Shown piece by piece: positions 5,237-5,766 of a DNA stretch of 5,766 nt. The notes under the pieces were generated by a model. The model was not told where the DNA came from and did no database searches. It saw only the letters and a program-made list of their open reading frames with translations. This DNA comes from Verrucomicrobiota bacterium (GTDB lineage Bacteria > Verrucomicrobiota > Lentisphaeria > Oligosphaerales > JAFGRS01): positions 1 through 5,766 of the forward strand of contig JAGVUW010000175.1 of NCBI GenBank assembly GCA_019136035.1, written 5' to 3'. The stretch's first letter is position 1; each line of letters starts with the position of its first letter. Position numbers and translations under genes: made by a program.

Positions 5237-5766
5237 TCAGGGCTGGCCGCCGCGGTCGGGGTCGGGGTAGGGGCGCACGCGGCCCTGGCGGTCGCGGTAG
5301 AGGGGGAGGCCCTCGGGGGATCGTCCGGCGCTGGCGGCGGGCTCGAGGCGGATCTTGCCGCCGCCGTCGGGCAGGTCGAAGGCGAAGGCCGGCACGGCCA
5401 GGCCCGACACCGACTTCTCCAGGGCCGCCATGAGTTCCAGGCCGCGTTCAATGCCGGTGCGGAAGTGGAGCGTGCCGGCCACCGGGTCGCCATGGAAGAG
5501 GTAGTAGGGCTTGATGCGCTGCCGCAGCAGTCCGGTGCAGAGCTGTGCCAGGGTCTCGGCGTCGTCGTTGACGCCGGCCAGGAGGACGGACTGGTTGACC
5601 ACGGGTATGCCGGCGCGCAGGAGCCGCTCGGCGGCGGTGGCGGTTTCGGCGGTGAGTTCCTGCGGGTGGTTGAAGTGTGTCGCCAGCCAGAGCGGCCCGG
5701 CGGCGCCGAGGCGGGCGCAGAAGCGCGGGGTGAAGCGCTGGGGCAGGACCACAGGGAGGCGTGTGC
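5237..5766 (-). CDS. KamA-family radical SAM/PLP aminomutase (lysine 2,3-aminomutase or EpmB-like), C-terminal part
   Basis: The frame is open to the right edge, so the N-terminal part with the radical SAM CxxxCxxC cluster is outside. The visible part begins RLPVVLPQRFTP, as in KamA proteins, and continues with LATHFNHPQELT, GIPVVNQSVLLAGVNDD, KPYYLFHGDPVAGTLHFR, SGLAVPAFAFDLPDGGGKI and a short tail. The D-x-P-x-GGG-K element gives the PLP lysine (codon 5354-5356) and, seven residues before it, an Asp (5375-5377) equivalent to Asp330 of clostridial lysine 2,3-aminomutase. The Asp of FHGDP (5486-5488) corresponds to Asp293. Keeping both acidic residues favours lysine or a lysyl group over glutamate as substrate. 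After GGGKI only about 40 residues remain, shorter than classical lysine 2,3-aminomutase, though LYRDRQGRVRPYPDP resembles a condensed form of its tail. Free beta-lysine synthesis and EF-P lysylation (EpmB) both remain possible. The GTG at 5752 is internal, not a start. Confidence 0.9.
   Translation of the reverse strand, partial: TRLPVVLPQRFTPRFCARLGAAGPLWLATHFNHPQELTAETATAAERLLRAGIPVVNQSVLLAGVNDDAETLAQLCTGLLRQRIKPYYLFHGDPVAGTLHFRTGIERGLELMAALEKSVSGLAVPAFAFDLPDGGGKIRLEPAASAGRSPEGLPLYRDRQGRVRPYPDPDRGGQP

Noticed and set aside
5251..5274. Second possible quadruplex (three GGGG runs plus GG) within the aminomutase 3' end
   Set aside because: It has only three runs of four G, and it is explained by the coded PYPDPDR segment, so it is much weaker than the 5040-5089 tract.

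Overview
The window is GC-rich bacterial DNA with strong third-position G/C bias, typical promoters and clear Shine-Dalgarno sites. Two paralogue-rich sugar families (an AP_endonuc_2 TIM barrel and a Gfo/Idh/MocA oxidoreductase), a 'GANPFGGFSHQ' TIM-barrel-like family, and intergenic DNA full of short-unit arrays (7 bp and 9 bp) point to the PVC group (Planctomycetes, Lentisphaerae, Verrucomicrobia) or a relative such as Hydrogenedentes. That placement is inference from gene content and style; no marker gene is present.

Layout, left to right. (1) Positions 1-1490, minus strand: the N-terminal and catalytic parts of a predicted lipoprotein with a YiiX/C92-type permuted NlpC/P60 cysteine hydrolase domain; its 3' end lies off the left edge. 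(2) 1491-1647: a divergent intergenic region with a large inverted repeat against the hydrolase start and a good sigma-70-like promoter facing right. (3) 1648-3640, plus strand: a probable two-gene operon, a sugar phosphate isomerase/epimerase-like TIM barrel followed by a Gfo/Idh/MocA NAD(P)-dependent oxidoreductase, closed by a GC-rich hairpin. (4) 3641-4002: a convergent intergenic region filled by two head-to-tail copies of a ~149-bp unit. (5) 4003-4800, minus strand: a conserved uncharacterised TIM-barrel-like protein with its own promoter. (6) 4801-5236: a repeat-dense intergenic region holding five 9-bp units, a very G-rich tract with strong G-quadruplex potential, and nineteen 7-bp units. 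(7) 5237-5766, minus strand: the C-terminal part of a KamA-family radical SAM/PLP aminomutase (lysine 2,3-aminomutase or EpmB-like) whose start lies off the right edge.

The two plus-strand genes most likely work together: the oxidoreductase would oxidise a sugar, polyol or glycoside carbon with NAD(P), and the TIM barrel would isomerise, epimerise or cleave the keto-sugar. The hydrolase and the aminomutase have no evident link to that pathway. I see no CRISPR array, transposase, tRNA or rRNA. The least ordinary parts are the intergenic repeats and the quadruplex tract, rather than any obviously new multi-gene system.
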